The notes: generated by a model not told the origin, from the sequence alone. 64,000 bases of DNA from Brevibacillus brevis (GCF_001039275.2 NZ_CP030117.1:427001-491000); one strand, 5' to 3'; positions 25,289-36,099 are shown, numbered from the stretch's first letter. A program made the numbers and translations.

Positions 25289-26271
25289 GCCCCCCTCCGA
25301 TCTGCCATGTGCAGGATGACGTCCTCCAGTGATGGCTGTTGGGTAGAGAGACGCAAGACAGGGGATTGATGAGCAGCCAAGAGGGAAAGCAGCGGAGTCG
25401 TCATATCCGTTTTTCCCCGTAACGTCACTTCCCAGGTTTGCTCGTCTGTTTCTGCGATTTCACGCGAGCCGCCGTAATCCAGAGCTAGCTGGCGCAGATC
25501 GTAATCGAGCGAGTCGGAAAGTGAGGGGATCACTACCTGTAAGGCAGTATCCAGGTGGAGCGATTTGGTCAGGTGCTCCGGTGTATCATGCGCTACAAGC
25601 CTTCCTTTATCGATGATATATACCTCATCGCAAAGCTCTTCTACCTCATGAATGTAGTGGCTGGTCAACAAAATGGCTTTTCCATGCTGAGAAGCGAGCT
25701 CACTCACATGCTTGCGAAGCTGCCGGGCGATGGGGGCGTCCAAGCCGAGAGTCGGTTCGTCCAGGAACAGGTAACGCGGATCATTGATCAGGCCGCGGGC
25801 GATTTGTAGTCGCTGCTTCATGCCCTTGGAATATCGCTCGACGGGAGTGTTGGCAGCCTCATACAGGCCAACCTGCAAGAGCAATGAATCGATCCGATGG
25901 CGCAAGGCCTGCCCTTGCAAACCGTACAGACTGCCGAAATATTGCAGGTTTTCCCGCCCTGTCAGCCGCCAGTACAGCATGCGCTCGCCCCCTGCGATCA
26001 TGTTGACCTTGGCCTTGACGAACCGATCGTCCTTAACCGCGTCATATCCGTCTACCGTGATCGTGCCGCTGGTCGGGGTGAGCAGTGTGGAGCACATCTT
26101 GATTGTGGTTGTTTTTCCTGCGCCATTAATGCCTAACAATCCAATGATTTTGCCTGGTACCATGCGAAAGGACAGATCAGCAACTGCCTCGACCTCTGTC
26201 CATTGCTGGCGAAACCAGCCTTTTTTCTCCTTCACCCGGTATATCTTCCGTACATTTTCTGCAATCAGCAT
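25285..26271 (-). CDS. ABC transporter ATP-binding protein
   Basis: A 328-residue ATPase of the exporter (DrrA/NodI-like) group. Walker A GINGAGKTTTIKM (about residue 47), signature YSKGMKQRLQIARGL, Walker B YLFLDEPTLGLD and the switch His (LLTSHYIHE) are all present. A C-terminal accessory domain of about 90 residues follows, typical of ABC-2 exporter ATPases. GGAGGT stands eight bases before the ATG. It lies between two ABC-2 permease genes. Confidence 0.95.
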   Translation of the reverse strand: MLIAENVRKIYRVKEKKGWFRQQWTEVEAVADLSFRMVPGKIIGLLGINGAGKTTTIKMCSTLLTPTSGTITVDGYDAVKDDRFVKAKVNMIAGGERMLYWRLTGRENLQYFGSLYGLQGQALRHRIDSLLLQVGLYEAANTPVERYSKGMKQRLQIARGLINDPRYLFLDEPTLGLDAPIARQLRKHVSELASQHGKAILLTSHYIHEVEELCDEVYIIDKGRLVAHDTPEHLTKSLHLDTALQVVIPSLSDSLDYDLRQLALDYGGSREIAETDEQTWEVTLRGKTDMTTPLLSLLAAHQSPVLRLSTQQPSLEDVILHMADRRGA

Positions 26272-26292
26272 GATTGTTGACCTCCTCGTTCG

Positions 26293-27102
26293 TTATCCAA
26301 AAATCGATTCCATGACGCGTTTTTCCATCCGACGTATGCCCCACACCCCAATGACGAGATAGATGAGGGACAAGGCTGCCATATGAAAAAGCTGTGGGGA
26401 AACAGCATGCAGCGGCGCTCCTTGAATCACGCATTGCCGAAATGCATCCAGCGCAGGCGCGAGCGGCATGATAAGACCGAGTGGTTGTACCCATTCAGGC
26501 AAATACGGAATCGGAAACGTCACCCCACTGACAAAGGCCATCACAGCAAACAGCGTGTTTTGTGTGATGTACGTATCGCGGAACCAAAGCATGAGACTGC
26601 CCAATACGAGCGCCTGGCAAAAGAAAGCCCCTGTAGACAATATCCAGACAAGGACGGCGCTCCATACGTTCGTATGAGAGAGCGTGAGTCCGAACAACGC
26701 CCCTACAAGAACAATCACGGAAAATTCGAACAAAGTACGCATGAGCTGTTGAGCGACATTCCCCAAAAAGTACCCCCTGCGCAAGGAAGGGGTGAGTAAT
26801 ACCGCCTCCAAGGTCCCTTCCCGCAGCTCTGTAATGAGTGAGCGGCTGACATTCATCAAGGTAGAGACGGCAAACGCATAAAAAGCTCCGCCGAGGATGG
26901 CGTACGACAAGTAATCGGACGAGCCGGTGAGATGTGCGAAATTCTCGTCCAACTGCCCGGCAAATACATAGTGATAGGCGAAGAAGGCGAACAGCACCGT
27001 ATATACCCCGGAAAAAATGTGGCCGATGACAAACGACCACGGATAGGCACGAATCATTACGCGGGTATTGCGGATAAAGGTAGCTTTGGCGACATGAAAC
27101 AC
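26293..27102 (-). CDS. ABC-2 type permease
   Basis: A 269-residue permease starting at GTG 27102 with GGAGG eight bases upstream; the frame is open further but has no ribosome site. Six hydrophobic segments are visible, and SLITELREGTLEAVLLTPSLRRGYFLGN is the ABC-2 coupling loop, with WVQPLGLIMPLAPALDAFR the conserved C-terminal motif. It starts one base after the regulator stop, so translation is coupled. It forms a heterodimeric channel with the permease at 24473. Confidence 0.88.
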   Translation of the reverse strand: MFHVAKATFIRNTRVMIRAYPWSFVIGHIFSGVYTVLFAFFAYHYVFAGQLDENFAHLTGSSDYLSYAILGGAFYAFAVSTLMNVSRSLITELREGTLEAVLLTPSLRRGYFLGNVAQQLMRTLFEFSVIVLVGALFGLTLSHTNVWSAVLVWILSTGAFFCQALVLGSLMLWFRDTYITQNTLFAVMAFVSGVTFPIPYLPEWVQPLGLIMPLAPALDAFRQCVIQGAPLHAVSPQLFHMAALSLIYLVIGVWGIRRMEKRVMESIFG

Positions 27103-27103
27103 G

Positions 27104-28201
27104 TTATTTCCTCCGTTCTGGGGGATGTGATGAAGCAGGTGGAGAGACAACTCCGGGAACAGGCATATCGATGAACTCATGCAAATCGACGGCGAGCTGT
27201 TCCAGCCTTGATGTAATCGCGCGGTAAAACACATACCGTCCCCGTCGTTCACTCCAGATAAAGCCTGTTTCTACCAACAGATTCAAGTGCTTGTTGACGG
27301 CAGGCTCACTAATGTTGTGCAGGTCAGCCAACTGCTGCGTGCAGTAAGGATGAGCCAATAACGATTTGAGAATCGCTGTCCGCGTCGGGTCACTGAACAC
27401 CTTCATTTTGCTGATGAAGTCAGCGGGAATCACCGAGGTGGCTTTGGTGCCGGGAACGTCTACGGATAAGCACACAGAGATATGGTCGTCGTAAATGCCG
27501 AGCAACAAATGCGGCGCAATAAAAGTAGAGACACGCAAATGGATACGCGCTAGCTCCGAATAGCCAAATGTGTACGTTTTTGCTTTATGAAATTGCAAGA
27601 AGTCTTCGTGCACCTTCAAGCGCGGGTGTATCTGTGACAAAAACGGAATCGGATCAAGCTTGATCTGCTCTTGTGCCTCATGTACGGCGCGGACGAGCCA
27701 CGGTTCAATCCGCCGTTCTTCTGTCTGGAAAAAAGGCAGGTAGTCGTAGCAAAACTCCAGAAAACTGCGCTTGGTCGAGAGTGGATGGCGCATAAGCTCC
27801 CGATGCTCCGGTTTCAGCTCATCAAAAATCTCGTCTGTACGTCCTTGCATCCAAGCATGAAGCTGTCTGGGATGATAGACGGGACCGATCATGAGCTGGG
27901 CAAACTCGCCTGCATCCATCGCCTGTACACGCTCCAATGCGGCCTCAACCGAATGCTCAAAGCACTCCTCCCACGGTGCTAAGAAGTCCATGGCATCGAG
28001 AAACTGATTGGACATGGAACTAAAATAGTGAAGCTTTTTCAAGAGCGGGGCAGGTAAAGCAGTGAGCAACTCCTCCGCCCAATGCAAGCGGGAGGTGTGA
28101 TGCTCCGGCTTGGCAAGTACATGGAGACTTAAGAAAAACTCATGGCCGGGTATGTATGCGACATGAAGATGCTTACGCAGCCAGTCAGGCAAATCTTGCA
28201 C
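27104..28201 (-). CDS. large ArsR-type regulator, first gene of ABC operon
   Basis: A 365-residue protein with an unusual layout. About 270 N-terminal residues form a domain of unknown function (DUF5937-like), and the winged helix-turn-helix lies near the C-terminus: KVFSDPTRTAILKSLLAHPYCTQQLADLHNISEPAVNKHLNLLVETGFI. GTG 28201 has AAGGAGG seven bases upstream. It is followed one base later by the permease gene. A palindrome at 28226-28241 lies just before it. A second protein of the same layout is encoded at 33084-34133 next to an MFS gene, so this is a repeated regulator-exporter design. Confidence 0.8.
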   Translation of the reverse strand: MQDLPDWLRKHLHVAYIPGHEFFLSLHVLAKPEHHTSRLHWAEELLTALPAPLLKKLHYFSSMSNQFLDAMDFLAPWEECFEHSVEAALERVQAMDAGEFAQLMIGPVYHPRQLHAWMQGRTDEIFDELKPEHRELMRHPLSTKRSFLEFCYDYLPFFQTEERRIEPWLVRAVHEAQEQIKLDPIPFLSQIHPRLKVHEDFLQFHKAKTYTFGYSELARIHLRVSTFIAPHLLLGIYDDHISVCLSVDVPGTKATSVIPADFISKMKVFSDPTRTAILKSLLAHPYCTQQLADLHNISEPAVNKHLNLLVETGFIWSERRGRYVFYRAITSRLEQLAVDLHEFIDMPVPGVVSPPASSHPPERRK

Positions 28202-28225
28202 GGAGCATCCTCCTTTCTTGTTTAA

Positions 28226-28241
28226 TTAACCATTTGGTGAA
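28226..28241. promoter_or_regulatory. candidate operator of ArsR-type regulator
   Basis: ttaaccatttggtgaa is a palindrome symmetrical at all but one position pair, located 25 bases before the start codon of the regulator gene. Confidence 0.5.
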
Positions 28242-28301
28242 TTCAATTTGAGAGTGGGCAAAATTGAAGAAATTATGCCGGAGGGGCAACTCGATGTCAA
28301 G

Positions 28302-28344
28302 AGAAAAAGAAAACAACCACGGCTAACGGGTAGCACGTGGTTGT
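28302..28344 (-). terminator. terminator of the MoxR-DUF58-DUF4129 operon
   Basis: On the minus strand ACAACCACG (28336-28344) pairs with CGTGGTTGT (28313-28321), followed by a T-rich stretch. It lies just after the DUF4129 gene stop. Confidence 0.7.
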
Positions 28345-28353
28345 GGAGCGGTA

Positions 28354-29682
28354 TTACATCTCGGAGAAACGAGAGCCGAGCGTCTGCACAGCTTGCTGCA
28401 TCGCTGTCAAATCCGCTTCGGGAAGCGACTTTTCCTGATAGCGATATTGCTGATAGTAACGTGTGATGCGAGCGACTGCATCTAGCTGAGCTGCATCTAG
28501 CAAGGACTGTTCGCGCAGGCGATTGAAAAACTCTTGGGGTGTCTCATGCAGCTCGATTGGCATTCCTTGCTTCTCCATGAGGACGAGAAATTGATAGTAG
28601 GCGTACCTGGTTGGATCATCCTCTGGGCCAACGGGCTGTTTGAACCATTTAGCAGAGCCATCTTCTACGCTTTCTTCACTGGAAGAGGGAGGAACAGTGG
28701 TCAATACGGTATTTTGTGCAGCCGCCACTTCTTTTTCCAGCGTAATCGTCCCCTTGAAGCGCTTTTTCCATATGTATCGGCCGAGCAGGATCACACAGGC
28801 AAGGATGAAGGCAATGATTAAGTAGGGCTGTAGAACAGAAAAGAGTGATTCTCCGAGCTGTATCTGGACCACTGGATTATCTTCTCTTGGCCCCGCACTT
28901 TCCATGAGAACCTGTATGTTTGCCTGTTTTTGGTTTGCCCTCTCGTACAACCGTTCAAACAATTCCACAATGAAAATAAGCACAGGCTCAAAGAGCGTAT
29001 ACAGTCCAGCGCTGACAGGTCCTTTTATCCAACTCCATATCCAATAGATGAGACTAAGTACGATAGAACCGACAGCCAAATAACCCGCGATCAAAAGAAA
29101 ACGAGTGCCCAGCACTTGACTGCCGAGTAGCAAGCTAATGCGGGCAGGCAACCTAGTAGAAAGTGATCCTTCCCGCAGCACGAACGCCACAATCGCCACA
29201 AAAATATAGCTGAGAGTAATGAGGACGAGCATGGAAAAAGAAGATGCGAGCGAATAGGAACCCGGGTCAACGATGGAGGTGTAAAGCACTGTTAACACGA
29301 GCTGTATCAGACCCGCCATCAGCGCCAGAACAAATCTGCGTTGCAGACTGTCATGTCGATATCCTTCCGATGCAGCACTTTGTACTCTCCAGAAATAAAC
29401 AGCAGCCAATATAAGCGCGATGAGCCAGGAATCGTAGAGATAGTAGCTGCCCATTCCTATGACAAACACAAGGGGGTACAGCAACAGATGGAGCATAAAG
29501 CGACCGCCGCCACTATGGTACAGCCAGCTCCCCGCCATGAGCAGGATCGCTGCGACTAGGCAAAACGAGAGCAGTTGACCAAAGCCTGCTGTCATATACC
29601 CAAACAAGACAAGGAAAACGCCAGTCAGCATTGCCTCTAGCCAAAATGCGAGCGTCCAGCGCCCCATCAAGGAGAGTGTCAT
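28354..29682 (-). CDS. DUF4129-domain membrane protein
   Basis: A 442-residue membrane protein with about eight hydrophobic helices up to residue 310 and a C-terminal soluble domain: DPTRYAYYQFLVLMEKQGMPIELHETPQEFFNRL, the DUF4129 pattern found at the C-terminus of transglutaminase-like membrane proteins. Here the transglutaminase domain itself is absent. Its start overlaps the DUF58 gene by four bases. It is the last gene of the MoxR operon; the role of these proteins is not established. Confidence 0.85.
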   Translation of the reverse strand: MTLSLMGRWTLAFWLEAMLTGVFLVLFGYMTAGFGQLLSFCLVAAILLMAGSWLYHSGGGRFMLHLLLYPLVFVIGMGSYYLYDSWLIALILAAVYFWRVQSAASEGYRHDSLQRRFVLALMAGLIQLVLTVLYTSIVDPGSYSLASSFSMLVLITLSYIFVAIVAFVLREGSLSTRLPARISLLLGSQVLGTRFLLIAGYLAVGSIVLSLIYWIWSWIKGPVSAGLYTLFEPVLIFIVELFERLYERANQKQANIQVLMESAGPREDNPVVQIQLGESLFSVLQPYLIIAFILACVILLGRYIWKKRFKGTITLEKEVAAAQNTVLTTVPPSSSEESVEDGSAKWFKQPVGPEDDPTRYAYYQFLVLMEKQGMPIELHETPQEFFNRLREQSLLDAAQLDAVARITRYYQQYRYQEKSLPEADLTAMQQAVQTLGSRFSEM

Positions 29683-30869
29683 CCCATCATCACGCTCCTT
29701 TTTTTCAAGCGAGCATGCTCAAAACGCTGGATGATGACAGGGTCAGAAGAAACATCCAGCACTGCAACCTGATGACCGCGTTGAACAAGGCGCTCCGCCG
29801 AGGCTTGTACAGATGGGTCCATTCGTGGTGTCACAATGAGAATGGCTTCCTTTCCAGGTGCCCCCTCTAATCGGCGAAGAACAGGCGCCAGTGGCGTTGT
29901 CACAAAATGATGGATTTGCGCCAGTTGAGTCATGACGTGCAGATGGTGCGCCTTGCCACTTCCTGTAGGCAAATGAAAATGTTCGCGTCCTCGTTGTTTC
30001 ACAGTGAGGTACAACTCGTATCCGACCGATTTTCTCCTGCACAGGCCAGCCAAAGACGCAAGACACGAGATCGTCCGTTCATTGGAGGTGTCGTTATACT
30101 TTTGCATCATCGGTTCATAGGAGGGCAGGATATGCCCGACGATTCGCCAGTTCGGATGGGCTGTATACTCGAAAAGACGTGTCTCCAGTGAGCCTGTTTT
30201 GGCGGTCGCCTTCCAATGGATATGCTTGAAACGGTCGCCTGGCATGTACGACCGAACGCCACGCTGAAACGTGACATCGTCCTGCTGGCGCTGACGAGAT
30301 AGCCGATTCCCGTCCGGTTCCGTTTCAGCGAGCACGACGGGAGAAAGAGCAAGAGGCAGCGGATAGACCAGCAAGGAAAAGGAAATCGACAATGTCAAAG
30401 CGGTAGGCTCCTCGCCCAATAATGGCAATGTCTCGGATTGGACATCCGTCAGCCAGACTGTGCCTCGCTTGTTCGGGATGAAAATTAAGGAGCGTGTAGC
30501 ACTTTGTCGCATCGGCAGATCAAACCGCAGGCGAACGCTAGTCCGATGATTGAGGATTCGCACCTCGTCTGCGCCTTCCACCGAGACATGCTCCGGCAGT
30601 GTGAAGCGAAGCCAGGTAACAGGCAAAGGCAGCCACGAACGATTGTGCAAGCGAACTGTAACGTGCACGGGTGTCCCTGACAGGACGCGCGTTTGATCAC
30701 TGGACCATTCGAGTGACACCCATTTGGACATGGATTTGACCCACCAGTCTTGAGCAGCGGGTAGAAAAAAGAAAAAGCCCCCAAACAGAAAGAAAAACCA
30801 GTGACCGGAAAAAACCGCAAAGAGTAGCAAGACAAAACCGATTATGTGAAAGGTTTGCTTGGTGATCAT
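29679..30869 (-). CDS. DUF58-domain protein
   Basis: A 396-residue protein with two N-terminal hydrophobic helices (TFHIIGFVLLLFAVFSGHWFF) and a beta-rich stretch, then the DUF58 core FQRGVRSYMPGDRFKHIHWKATAKTG at about residue 205. A von Willebrand-like C-terminal part follows. It is translationally coupled to the DUF4129 gene and lies just after the MoxR ATPase. MoxR-DUF58 pairs are common and are thought to act as a chaperone or assembly pair. Confidence 0.9.
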   Translation of the reverse strand: MITKQTFHIIGFVLLLFAVFSGHWFFFLFGGFFFFLPAAQDWWVKSMSKWVSLEWSSDQTRVLSGTPVHVTVRLHNRSWLPLPVTWLRFTLPEHVSVEGADEVRILNHRTSVRLRFDLPMRQSATRSLIFIPNKRGTVWLTDVQSETLPLLGEEPTALTLSISFSLLVYPLPLALSPVVLAETEPDGNRLSRQRQQDDVTFQRGVRSYMPGDRFKHIHWKATAKTGSLETRLFEYTAHPNWRIVGHILPSYEPMMQKYNDTSNERTISCLASLAGLCRRKSVGYELYLTVKQRGREHFHLPTGSGKAHHLHVMTQLAQIHHFVTTPLAPVLRRLEGAPGKEAILIVTPRMDPSVQASAERLVQRGHQVAVLDVSSDPVIIQRFEHARLKKRSVMMG

Positions 30870-30873
30870 AGCG

Positions 30874-31812
30874 CTACACGCTTTCTTCGACGGGAGCGGG
30901 GACGCTGGTCAAGATTTGCTCCACGACTTCCTGCTCTGTCACATGCAGCTCTGCTTCCATGGAGAGGCGGATGCGGTGAACTGCCAGACTTGGGAACACT
31001 ACTTTCACATCATCCGGCAAGACATAAGTACGACCGGAAACGTACGCGTAAGCCTGGGCCGATCGCAACAGGGCGAGCATGGCGCGCGGACTGATGCCCA
31101 CCTCAACCGAGCGATGCTGGCGAGTCGCTTCCGTCAGATCGATGACATAGTCTTCCACCGGTTGACTGACATGAACGGTCGTGACCTCGCGTTGCAGAGC
31201 CGCAATTTGCTCGACGGTGATGACCGGATCGACGGCCTCTAATGGGGAGCTGCTGCGGAATCTCCGCAAAATTTCTTTGGCATCCTCTCGCGTACCGTAG
31301 CCAAGAGACAGCTTGAAAAGAAAGCGGTCCAACTGTGCTTCTGGCAGCGGATAGGTTCCTTCCGATTCAATCGGATTTTGGGTGGCAATGACCAGCATGG
31401 TCGATGGGAGTGGCAAGGTGACGCCTTCGATGGTAACCTGGCGTTCCTCCATGCATTCCAGCAAACCGGATTGAGTCCTGGGAGTGGCCCGGTTTATTTC
31501 ATCTGCGAGCAAGACATCCGCAAAAACAGGTCCCTTGCGTAGTTCGAATTCACTTGTTCGTTGATTGAATACGTGAAGACCCACGACATCAGATGGCAGT
31601 AGATCCGCAGTAAATTGCAGGCGGTTGTATGAGCCGCCAATCGCTTGCGCCAATGTTTTGGCAAGCACGGTTTTTCCCATTCCGGGCAAATCCTCCAGCA
31701 ATACGTGACCACGGGCGAGCAAGGCCGTTACCAATAGGCGGATCTGACTTTCTTTGCCCACGATGACGCTGCTGATAGCATGCTGAAGCTTATCCAATGT
31801 CGGATGAGTCAT
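30874..31812 (-). CDS. MoxR-family AAA ATPase
   Basis: A 312-residue AAA+ protein. Walker A LPGMGKTVLAKTLA (about residue 43), Walker B VLLADEINRATPRTQSGLLE and sensor 1 LVIATQNPIESEGTYPLPEAQLDRF are standard for MoxR. I use ATG 31812 because AAAAGGAGA stands eight bases before it; the longer frame to 31836 has no such site. It heads the operon with DUF58 and DUF4129 genes and is probably a chaperone for them or for a secreted target. Confidence 0.93.
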   Translation of the reverse strand: MTHPTLDKLQHAISSVIVGKESQIRLLVTALLARGHVLLEDLPGMGKTVLAKTLAQAIGGSYNRLQFTADLLPSDVVGLHVFNQRTSEFELRKGPVFADVLLADEINRATPRTQSGLLECMEERQVTIEGVTLPLPSTMLVIATQNPIESEGTYPLPEAQLDRFLFKLSLGYGTREDAKEILRRFRSSSPLEAVDPVITVEQIAALQREVTTVHVSQPVEDYVIDLTEATRQHRSVEVGISPRAMLALLRSAQAYAYVSGRTYVLPDDVKVVFPSLAVHRIRLSMEAELHVTEQEVVEQILTSVPAPVEESV

Positions 31813-31860
31813 GAAAATTCTCCTTTTCCCATTCAAAATTTAGGAGTCTTACGGTTTTTA

Positions 31861-33087
31861 TTATATATGGAATATCCTGTTAGTTACAAATTTTCGAAAT
31901 AATATTCCCGCCAGCGCGGAGAGCACGATGAGGGCACCGACAGAGATGTAAAGGGGGCGAATCCCTACCTGATCGCTCAACTGTCCGCCAAGCCAAATAC
32001 CGACGGGCATCGTCGCACGCACGATGAGCAGTCGGACAGACAATACACGCCCCATTAGCTCGGAAGGAACGTGAAGCTGATACAGGCTTGTGCTATGTAC
32101 CTGGAAAAAAGGGGCAAACAGACCAGCCGGTAGTTCGATGGTGATTGCAAGCCAGAGGTCATGGGTAAAGCCTAGTGCAACAAAGCTTAAGCCACCTAAT
32201 ACCAGTGATCCCAACATAATCAGGGGCTGTCCAAGGCTGCTATGTAAGCGTGGCACGAGCAAGGAGCCGAAGAAATAGCCCAACGGATAACCAGCCAAAA
32301 ACAAGCCTACATGAAACGAGGTGCCTTGCAGCTCGCCGGATACAAAAGGCAGGTTTAGTACGAGTGTGACTCCGACAGCAAATTGGACGAGAGCCGAGTA
32401 CAGGCCAAGCCAGAGCAAAAGGGGCTTCTGCCAAAAAATCGCAAGACCAGCCTTAAACATAACGAACCACGATTGCTTCTTGTTGGCGGTATCGGCTGGG
32501 GCGATTGGACAAAGAACCAGAAAGAAACCGCTGAGTGCATAACTGATCGCGACCAATGCGAGTACGGACTCACCGCCGATATTCGCCACGAGAATCCCAG
32601 CCAAAGGAGGACCTGTAATCAAGGCAACTCGCAGGACACTATCCAAATAGGCATTGGCTTGGAGGAGCTGCTCTCTTTTGACCAGAGCAGGGAGGAGCGA
32701 CTGGCTGGCTGGCACATACAGCGGTTGAACGAGACCGTTGATCAAGGCAGTGAAATACAGTGGCCAGAGCGATTCTGTCCCGGAAGTAATGACCGCAAAG
32801 GACAAACAAAACGCAGCAGCTCGCATCCATTGAGAAAAAATCATGACACGCTTCTTGTCGAATCGGTCGATGTACGGTCCGGCTATCAATTGAATAGCGA
32901 GCGACGGCAAGAAATACAGCAGCCACATCTGTCCGACCGCACCTTGTGAGCCTGTTGCCTGATAGATTAACCAGCTATTGGCGAGGGTACCGAGTGAGGC
33001 GCCGAGTTCTGAAATGAGCTGACCGAAAAGAATCCAACGATAAGAACGCTGCTGCCAGACAGAGGCTTGGACCGCGGTTTGGCTCAT
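31861..33087 (-). CDS. MFS transporter
   Basis: A 408-residue, 12-helix major facilitator. The loop after helix 2 reads GPYIDRFDKKRVMIF (motif A) and the protein resembles the MefA/enterobactin-exporter-like (TMS12) group of small-molecule exporters. AGGAG stands seven bases before the ATG, which overlaps the regulator stop by four bases (ATGA). It is therefore co-expressed with and probably controlled by the ArsR-type regulator upstream. Confidence 0.88.
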   Translation of the reverse strand: MSQTAVQASVWQQRSYRWILFGQLISELGASLGTLANSWLIYQATGSQGAVGQMWLLYFLPSLAIQLIAGPYIDRFDKKRVMIFSQWMRAAAFCLSFAVITSGTESLWPLYFTALINGLVQPLYVPASQSLLPALVKREQLLQANAYLDSVLRVALITGPPLAGILVANIGGESVLALVAISYALSGFFLVLCPIAPADTANKKQSWFVMFKAGLAIFWQKPLLLWLGLYSALVQFAVGVTLVLNLPFVSGELQGTSFHVGLFLAGYPLGYFFGSLLVPRLHSSLGQPLIMLGSLVLGGLSFVALGFTHDLWLAITIELPAGLFAPFFQVHSTSLYQLHVPSELMGRVLSVRLLIVRATMPVGIWLGGQLSDQVGIRPLYISVGALIVLSALAGILFRKFVTNRIFHI

Positions 33088-34133
33088 GGGGTGCTCCTGT
33101 CTAGGAATTCATCCCACATCAGGGGGAGCTTGTCCAGGGTATGACGGCGGAGTCTGTAACGGGAGCCTGCTGTTTCAACGAGATGAGCAGACCGCAGCAT
33201 GGACAGGTGATGGTGCACTGTCGATTTTGCCATGGAGAGTTGATCTGTTATCTCTTGCAGGCTCAGGTCCTTTTCCGCCAGCATTTTGACCATGCGCAGT
33301 CTGTGCTCATCTCCGAGTGCTTTTAAGGCTTGCACCAGTGAAGGGGGTGGCTGATTAGGGTCTACAGCATCGTGCAAATTTTCGTCGGCAACAGGGTAAT
33401 AAAAAATTTTCGTCCCGACAGCATCGGCCTGTACGGTCCACGGGCGATAAATCGCTTGTGGAATCAGCAATACGCGTGTCACCGCAGGTTCTGGGAGGTA
33501 GCTCGATCCCGTCGCATACTCCACCAAGGCTTCCGGGTTGAGCTTTCCTAGCTTGCTTTGCTTTTGCGACCAATCCCGTTCTAGCATACGAACGATTTCT
33601 TCCTCACGTGGCTTGATATGCGTGGTATACCAGCCTTCCATCAATCGGAGAATATGACTCCGAAGCTCTTCTGCATCAACGGAAGTAATATGTCCGATAT
33701 ACGATTCAAAAAAGAGATGCGCGCGGCACGCTTCCTGCAAAGCGGCGCATTCCTCCGTGCTTCCTTGTGCAGCCTTCCGCCGTGCTTCCTGCATATTTTC
33801 ACCTAGATAAGGGAGGGCCTCGTATCGGAGCTGTTCTGTTGAGAGCTCTCTGACGTACGAGAGAAATGAATCCAGATCAGCGAAAGGACAAAGATCGAGC
33901 AGTTGCAAAAGCGTCTTCCACGTGTTGTGTTCCCTCGCATAGTCGACCTCTTGCTGTACAGAGGGTGATAGCTCGTCCAACAGTTGACGCCAGTAGGCAG
34001 GAGGGTGTTCCATCGTGTGATGCAATTGATCGTAGGTAGCGGCAGCGATTCCCAAGGCAGCTTCGAATAAAGGAGAATACGAGATCTCAACCCGATAGGT
34101 CGTTCGTTCACTGCCAATGTTCAAAATTTTCAT
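33084..34133 (-). CDS. large ArsR-type regulator, partner of MFS gene
   Basis: A 349-residue protein beginning MKILNIGSERTTYRVEISYS. As in the regulator at 27104, a long N-terminal domain precedes a C-terminal winged helix-turn-helix: LKALGDEHRLRMVKMLAEKDLSLQEITDQLSMAKSTVHHHLSMLRSAHLV. ATG 34133 has AAGGA seven bases upstream and is preferred to 34160. Its stop overlaps the MFS gene start. The promoter has a perfect palindrome at the start site, so it probably represses itself and the exporter. Confidence 0.8.
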   Translation of the reverse strand: MKILNIGSERTTYRVEISYSPLFEAALGIAAATYDQLHHTMEHPPAYWRQLLDELSPSVQQEVDYAREHNTWKTLLQLLDLCPFADLDSFLSYVRELSTEQLRYEALPYLGENMQEARRKAAQGSTEECAALQEACRAHLFFESYIGHITSVDAEELRSHILRLMEGWYTTHIKPREEEIVRMLERDWSQKQSKLGKLNPEALVEYATGSSYLPEPAVTRVLLIPQAIYRPWTVQADAVGTKIFYYPVADENLHDAVDPNQPPPSLVQALKALGDEHRLRMVKMLAEKDLSLQEITDQLSMAKSTVHHHLSMLRSAHLVETAGSRYRLRRHTLDKLPLMWDEFLDRSTP

Positions 34134-34155
34134 GTGATCATCCTTCCAAAATTTG

Positions 34156-34197
34156 TACATAATTATGTATTTTATAAATAACGAATTTGAAATTCAA
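34156..34197 (-). promoter_or_regulatory. promoter and operator of the ArsR-type/MFS operon
   Basis: On the minus strand TTGAAT (34192-34197), 17-base spacer and TAAAAT (34169-34174). Directly downstream is the perfect 14-bp palindrome TACATAATTATGTA (34156-34169), touching the -10 box. Confidence 0.7.
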
Positions 34198-34287
34198 TAT
34201 TTTTCGAATGAAAATAGAAAAAGAAAAAGAAGAATCACAAATCTCTATCCAAAGAGATCATGGTTCTTCCTTCTTCTAAAAGTATGG

Positions 34288-35667
<1,380 letters not shown>

Positions 35668-35684
35668 TCATGCACGGGCTTGTG

Positions 35685-35789
35685 TTCATCTCTCAGAATC
35701 ACTGGATTCTGCAGGAATTAGCACCATGCAGCTAGTCTGCTGGTTGCCGGGTTTCGTAGGGCCTGTCCCTCCACCGCTCTTGATGAGAA
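35685..35789 (-). promoter_or_regulatory. SAM-I riboswitch (S-box) controlling metY
   Basis: On the minus strand the conserved S-box elements occur in order: ATCAAGAGCGGTGGAGGGAC, then GGCCCTACGAAACCCGGCAA, then GGTGCTAATTCC and finally GAGAGATGA closing the P1 stem (TCATC/GATGA). A transcription terminator lies between the aptamer and metY. Confidence 0.95.
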
Positions 35790-35803
35790 AAGTTGTTGTC
35801 GTA

Positions 35804-35832
35804 ATTGTATGAAAATAAAACCTCGCTGTCAA
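35804..35832 (-). promoter_or_regulatory. metY promoter
   Basis: TTGACA (complement of 35827-35832), 17-base spacer, TACAAT (complement of 35804-35809), placed about 15 bases before the riboswitch. The rest of the gap to the rhodanese gene (35833-36099) shows nothing convincing apart from a possible TTAGAA-18-TATCAT promoter near 36030. Confidence 0.8.
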
Positions 35833-36099
35833 CGCATAATGGTAGTTATCAGGGAGGTTTTTGTGTATATGTGTATGGAAGGCTTTCACTCATGCCATTA
35901 ATTTGTAACGCTTTTGCCTCAAGCTGTTCACATCCCGTGATGCTACTGCCGCAGTGAAATAGGAGATAATGGTAGAAAATAGGGAGCATGGATGCATAGT
36001 GAAGCCAAGTGCTCTTCGCGTTAGAAAAGTAAAAAAGCGTGTGATATCATGGAGGTGGTTACAACTGATCTGATCGTACATATAGGAGGATAAATAGCG

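Noticed and set aside
35816..35868. Plus-strand terminator (aacctc...gaggttttt)
   Set aside because: No plus-strand gene ends nearby and the left arm overlaps the metY promoter region; pairing is probably chance.
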